Below are positions 13,240 through 16,114 of a DNA stretch of 16,114 bases, piece after piece (position 1 is the stretch's first letter; each line of letters opens with the position of its first letter). Source of the DNA: Planctomycetota bacterium (GTDB lineage Bacteria > Planctomycetota > Planctomycetia > Pirellulales > Pirellulaceae); the NCBI GenBank assembly GCA_023430365.1, contig JAEZAS010000245.1, positions 1-16,114 of the forward strand, given 5' to 3'. Under the pieces are notes generated by a model. It ran no database searches and had not been told where the DNA came from. It worked only from the letters and a program-made list of their open reading frames with translations. The position numbers and the translations under genes were made by a program.

Positions 13240-15337
13240 ATGGATACTGCCGCACCTTCAACGAGTGCACTCGCACCACATTCTTTCCAACACTCAAGAC
13301 CGGCGACTCCTCCGCCCAGTCTTGCCGTTCGGTCTTCAGCGACAAGCTCGCGCGTGGCCCGGACCAATCGACCCACGGTTCGCCGTCGACAGTGGCGACG
13401 ATTCTTGCGTTCTCTCCCTCCACTCGGACCCGGGCCTCGATCGTATAAATCCGCTGCAACTCCAGTTGCCGGTTCAGCAGGCCCGACTTCGTTTCGCTGG
13501 CTGGCAGCAGGTCGACAAGCTCCAGGCCGTTGACCTTGCTTGCGCTTCCCGGCGGCTGCAGGACGGCCGCGACGTGGCGGTTGCCGACCGGCAACAGCAA
13601 CTCGATCGCCTCTCCAGCGCTGCGAACCACGTGCAGTTCCACGCGTGCGTCATAGTCTCCCTTCACCGGAGCCAAACGCAGCCGTTCGCCCGCTCCCTCG
13701 TTCTCCCAAGCGAACTCCACTTCCTTCCACCCACCGATCCAGTGCGTCGCAGGATCGTCGTCGGACATCAGGCCGGTCCATTTCGGTTGGCGTGCGGCGC
13801 TGAAATGCAGGCCGCGGAAGTTCCTCACGTTGCGAGCGATCGCAGCCGCATCCATCGCCTGATTGTGAATTGCAAACCCAGCCACGCTGCCGCGCCACCG
13901 CTGAGCCCCAACCGAATCGCCGCCAATCGCGAGCGGCCCCTCGGGCCACGAGCCAAGCCCGCCCCGTACATCCTCCCGGCGGGCAACCTCCGTTCCATCG
14001 ACATAGCCAATTAGCGCTCCGTCCCGATAAGTCACCGCGACATACGTCTGCCGATCGGCTTCGATGGGGCCCAAGTCGAGCGTCACCGGCGCGTCCATCG
14101 TCGCATCGGTGCTTAGTCGAAACGTCAGCCGGTCCCGCTCCTGGGCCAACTCAAAATTGCCACGGCCTTTCTTGAACGCCAACGCGGCGATCGTGCCCTC
14201 CATCCGCGGCCGCTCGGCGGTGATGATCGCCTCCAGCCCAAGCTCCGACGTCCGCTGGCAAAGCTGCACGACATCCACTCCGCCTTCCTCGGTCACAAAC
14301 TGCCCGCCGAACATCTGCAGGTCGAGCATCTCAGCGGAGGCGGAGTCCACCTTCGTGAGCGGAGTGTCGCGGAAGTTTCCGGTGTTCGGATTGCGCGCGA
14401 CCACCAATTCGTCGTTCCCCTCAAACAGAAAAACCACCGAGTCGCGGTTGTCCGGCCAGGCGAGACTTCGCTTGGGCAAGAGTTCCTGACCGCGTACCTC
14501 TCCCGTTTCGTTCGCGGCCACCAACACCGGCCGGGCGCCATCGGTCTTAGCCAATTGAACGAGCCCCTCGGTCACATCCAATCGAGTGGCCGCGTCATCG
14601 ACGGTGATTCGCAGCTCGGTCCCCAGCACCGTCGCCACCGCATGCGGCGTGTTGAACAGCATCGGCCCAGCCGTCTGCTTGGCAACGCTCGCGAGCACCT
14701 CGCCTTGGGCCACACTGAGCGCCTTCGCGCCCGTGCGTGGGTTGCCACCGATGATCACACGCGTTCCACCCGCGAGTTCGACGCGTGTTTTGTCGGCGTA
14801 CACAAAAACCAAACTGCCTCCCGCCGGCACATTCACGTGCTGGTCGGTCTTCAGCACTTCGCCGACCGCCAGATGATGGAATCCCTGGCCGACGACCGTC
14901 GCAACCTCACCTTGAACACTCTCCACACGGGCCACTGCCCTGCCCCGCGCCAGAAAGTCGGGCGCCAGGAACACGCCGGCGATCAGCGCCGCTGCGGCAG
15001 CCACCATCAGCAGGTTCATCCACAGCGAAGGCCCTCGCGGCCGATTCGGTCGCTCGATCTCGGTCTCAGCAATCGCGCGCAGGTCGGCAACCTGGCTATC
15101 GATCTCGTCCTGAGCCCGCTCATAGTCGGCGATTCGCTGTTCGACCTGGGCGAGGAAGTTCCGCCGGTCGACCGTCAGCTTCTGAGCGAGCAGGTCGTCG
15201 AGCATCAACTGCTCGCGCAGCCGCACTGCCATCTCCGGCTGCTCGCGCAGCGCGGCGATAATCTCTTCGAGTTGCTCGGGCGTGGCGGCGCCCGGGTCCT
15301 CGACAAATCGGCCGATCAGGTCGTCGACGGGTCTCAT
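13238..15337 (-). CDS. membrane-anchored FecR/LamG-domain protein, putative sigma-factor regulator
   Basis: A 699-residue protein. Residues 1-100 are a hydrophilic helical N-terminal region that would be cytosolic, followed by one transmembrane helix (about 104-125). The outside part begins with a FecR-type domain (about 131-265) carrying the hallmark TPHAVATVLGTEL (230-242). A LamG/concanavalin-like beta domain follows (about 365-510, with TYVAVTYRDGALIGYVDG). The C-terminal part (about 540-699) resembles a second jelly-roll, perhaps DUF1080-like. No zinc anti-sigma HxxxCxxC motif is seen. The ATG lies in ATGA shared with the sigma factor stop, so the two are translationally coupled. By analogy with FecI/FecR it could control that sigma factor in response to an outside ligand, possibly a glycan. 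This is inferred. The gene ends inside a REP-like repeat. Confidence 0.85.
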   Translation of the reverse strand: MRPVDDLIGRFVEDPGAATPEQLEEIIAALREQPEMAVRLREQLMLDDLLAQKLTVDRRNFLAQVEQRIADYERAQDEIDSQVADLRAIAETEIERPNRPRGPSLWMNLLMVAAAAALIAGVFLAPDFLARGRAVARVESVQGEVATVVGQGFHHLAVGEVLKTDQHVNVPAGGSLVFVYADKTRVELAGGTRVIIGGNPRTGAKALSVAQGEVLASVAKQTAGPMLFNTPHAVATVLGTELRITVDDAATRLDVTEGLVQLAKTDGARPVLVAANETGEVRGQELLPKRSLAWPDNRDSVVFLFEGNDELVVARNPNTGNFRDTPLTKVDSASAEMLDLQMFGGQFVTEEGGVDVVQLCQRTSELGLEAIITAERPRMEGTIAALAFKKGRGNFELAQERDRLTFRLSTDATMDAPVTLDLGPIEADRQTYVAVTYRDGALIGYVDGTEVARREDVRGGLGSWPEGPLAIGGDSVGAQRWRGSVAGFAIHNQAMDAAAIARNVRNFRGLHFSAARQPKWTGLMSDDDPATHWIGGWKEVEFAWENEGAGERLRLAPVKGDYDARVELHVVRSAGEAIELLLPVGNRHVAAVLQPPGSASKVNGLELVDLLPASETKSGLLNRQLELQRIYTIEARVRVEGENARIVATVDGEPWVDWSGPRASLSLKTERQDWAEESPVLSVGKNVVRVHSLKVRQYP

Positions 15338-15918
15338 GCGGGACTCTCACTCGCCAGGCGGCGGCTGATGCACTCCTTCAAGGCGTTTCGGACTCGAAAC
15401 AAGGCGATGCGGATGGCTTCCGACGTGCTGCTCAGGCGCTCGGCGATCGTCTGGCTCGGCAGCTCGTGCTCGTACTTGAGCGAGAGGAGCTTGCGGCTAT
15501 CGGCGGGGAGCTTTTCGTAACACGTGTCGAGCGCCCGGCGGATTGGCCCTTCAGCGGTCGCGATGCCGCAATCCGGTTCAGCCCGCACGAGCAATTCGAC
15601 GAGAGCTTCGCGCTGCAGTCGGCTGCGGCGGCTCGTCCGGCGGAAGTAGTTCAGGCAGAGGTTGCGGGCGATTCCCTTCAGCCACTGCTTCATCGGCACC
15701 TCGGCTGGCACCCGGTCGAAAAACCGGTACAGCTCGACGTACACATCCTGGGCCACGTCGTCCACGTCGTGACGAGGCACGCCCATGCCGGCGATGTACG
15801 CCCGGATGTGCGGACTCGTCTCCCGGACGATGTCTTCGAATTCCACCGGCTCCTCGCCAGCCCCTCGGCTGGCAGGTTCCGCCTGCCACTCGTCGCTCAC
15901 AGCGATTGCGCCTCTCAT
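15334..15918 (-). CDS. ECF-type RNA polymerase sigma factor (planctomycete/verrucomicrobial group)
   Basis: A 194-residue sigma-70 family protein with region 2 at about residues 27-97 (DDVAQDVYVELYRFFDRV, then MKQWLKGIARNLCLNYFRR) and region 4 at about 130-188 (YEKLPADSRKLLSLKYEHELPSQTIAERL then a helix-turn-helix ending ALFRVRNALKECI). Regions 1 and 3 are absent, as in ECF factors. It would direct RNA polymerase to an unknown set of promoters. The start is ATG 15918 without a Shine-Dalgarno site. A GTG at 15900 with AGAGG about 10 bases upstream is an alternative and would remove six residues. It is coupled by a four-base overlap to the FecR/LamG gene, its likely regulator. Confidence 0.93.
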   Translation of the reverse strand: MRGAIAVSDEWQAEPASRGAGEEPVEFEDIVRETSPHIRAYIAGMGVPRHDVDDVAQDVYVELYRFFDRVPAEVPMKQWLKGIARNLCLNYFRRTSRRSRLQREALVELLVRAEPDCGIATAEGPIRRALDTCYEKLPADSRKLLSLKYEHELPSQTIAERLSSTSEAIRIALFRVRNALKECISRRLASESPA

Positions 15919-16114
15919 AAAAACCGGTGGCCCTTGGGCCCCGGATCGTTACAGCCGCCAACACAAATCAACACGCACCGATTGGACAGTCCGCCAATGC
16001 CTAAATGTCCAACTTCTTAAGCCCGTTCCAGGCAACCACCAGGGCCGCTGAAGTCGCCATTCCAGCCCACCCAAAATACAACAGCTAGCCGGCCTCTTTC
16101 CGCGTCCACCATCC
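15919..16114. other. upstream region of the sigma factor gene
   Basis: These 196 bases contain no convincing gene. On the minus strand a frame from 16081 to 16001 ends in NGLKKLDI, but it is only 26 codons from a TTG and unsupported. The region should hold the sigma-gene promoter. A GGCC-rich inverted sequence (15929-15940) lies in the leader, and an inverted repeat is listed separately. Confidence 0.4.
15982..16012. promoter_or_regulatory. inverted repeat TTGGACA-N17-TGTCCAA
   Basis: Seven-base arms at 15982-15988 and 16006-16012 are exact inverted copies, separated by 17 bases, about 65-95 bases before the sigma factor start. The region is AT-richer than its surroundings. It could be an operator, or chance. 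Confidence 0.3.

Noticed and set aside
14555..15520. 321-codon plus-strand frame opposite the FecR/LamG and sigma genes
   Set aside because: It is antisense to two genes with clear domains and shows no protein features of its own.
15941..15958. CCGGATCGTTACAGCCG-like sequence considered as another REP-like copy
   Set aside because: It contains GTTA and part of the CCGGA arm, but the two sides do not pair and the spacing does not match the other copies.
16001..16081. 26-codon minus-strand frame ending NGLKKLDI near the right edge
   Set aside because: It needs a TTG start directly after a stop codon, has no ribosome site, and is too short to support without comparison.

Overview
The window looks like a chromosomal segment of a planctomycete, most likely Pirellulales. 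This is inferred from gene content, not from a database match. The DNA is GC-rich and densely coding. It carries an ECF sigma factor translationally coupled to a membrane-anchored FecR/LamG-type protein, many secreted proteins of unknown role, a stand-alone mannose-1-phosphate guanylyltransferase, and weak or absent Shine-Dalgarno sites at several genes. No rRNA, tRNA, CRISPR array or phage structural gene was seen.

Layout. 1-1002 (-): secreted HExxH protein. 1108-5421 (+): a possible 38-residue membrane peptide, a UDP-sugar pyrophosphorylase-type nucleotidyltransferase, mannose-1-phosphate guanylyltransferase, a secreted alpha/beta hydrolase, and the RuvX/YqgF nuclease, with gaps of about 17 to 63 bases and a 4-base overlap at the last junction. 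5465-7930 (-): a DUF4404-like small protein and two secreted trypsin-fold/PDZ proteins, one with a complete catalytic triad and one that has lost it. 8268-10073 (+): an atypical SDR (YeeZ-like) and a secreted glycine-rich protein. 10175-11383 (-): a lipoprotein of unknown function. 11772-12554 (+): a metallo-beta-lactamase-fold hydrolase with an altered metal motif. 12624-13130 (-): a REP-associated tyrosine transposase (RAYT). 13238-15918 (-): the FecR/LamG protein and its ECF sigma factor.

The most interesting structure is a family of short palindromic repeats scattered between genes, not explained by any gene. Four clear copies (10083, 10137, 12565, 13214), one good but less symmetrical copy (5410) and one possible copy (9172) all carry the tetranucleotide TAAC at or next to the tip of a GC-rich hairpin, usually framed by AGCCGG and CCGGAG. 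Two copies flank the RAYT gene in inverted orientation. Two others form an inverted pair between convergent genes. Stem sequences differ between copies while pairing is largely kept. This fits a REP/RAYT system: a domesticated single-strand transposase and its hairpin substrates.

The second notable item is the pseudoprotease at 5814-6848. A PDZ domain appears to be inserted inside the second beta-barrel of a trypsin fold whose catalytic His and Ser positions are Ser and Cys. It lies 44 bases downstream of an apparently active HtrA-like protease on the same strand, which suggests a paired enzyme and pseudoenzyme in the cell envelope.
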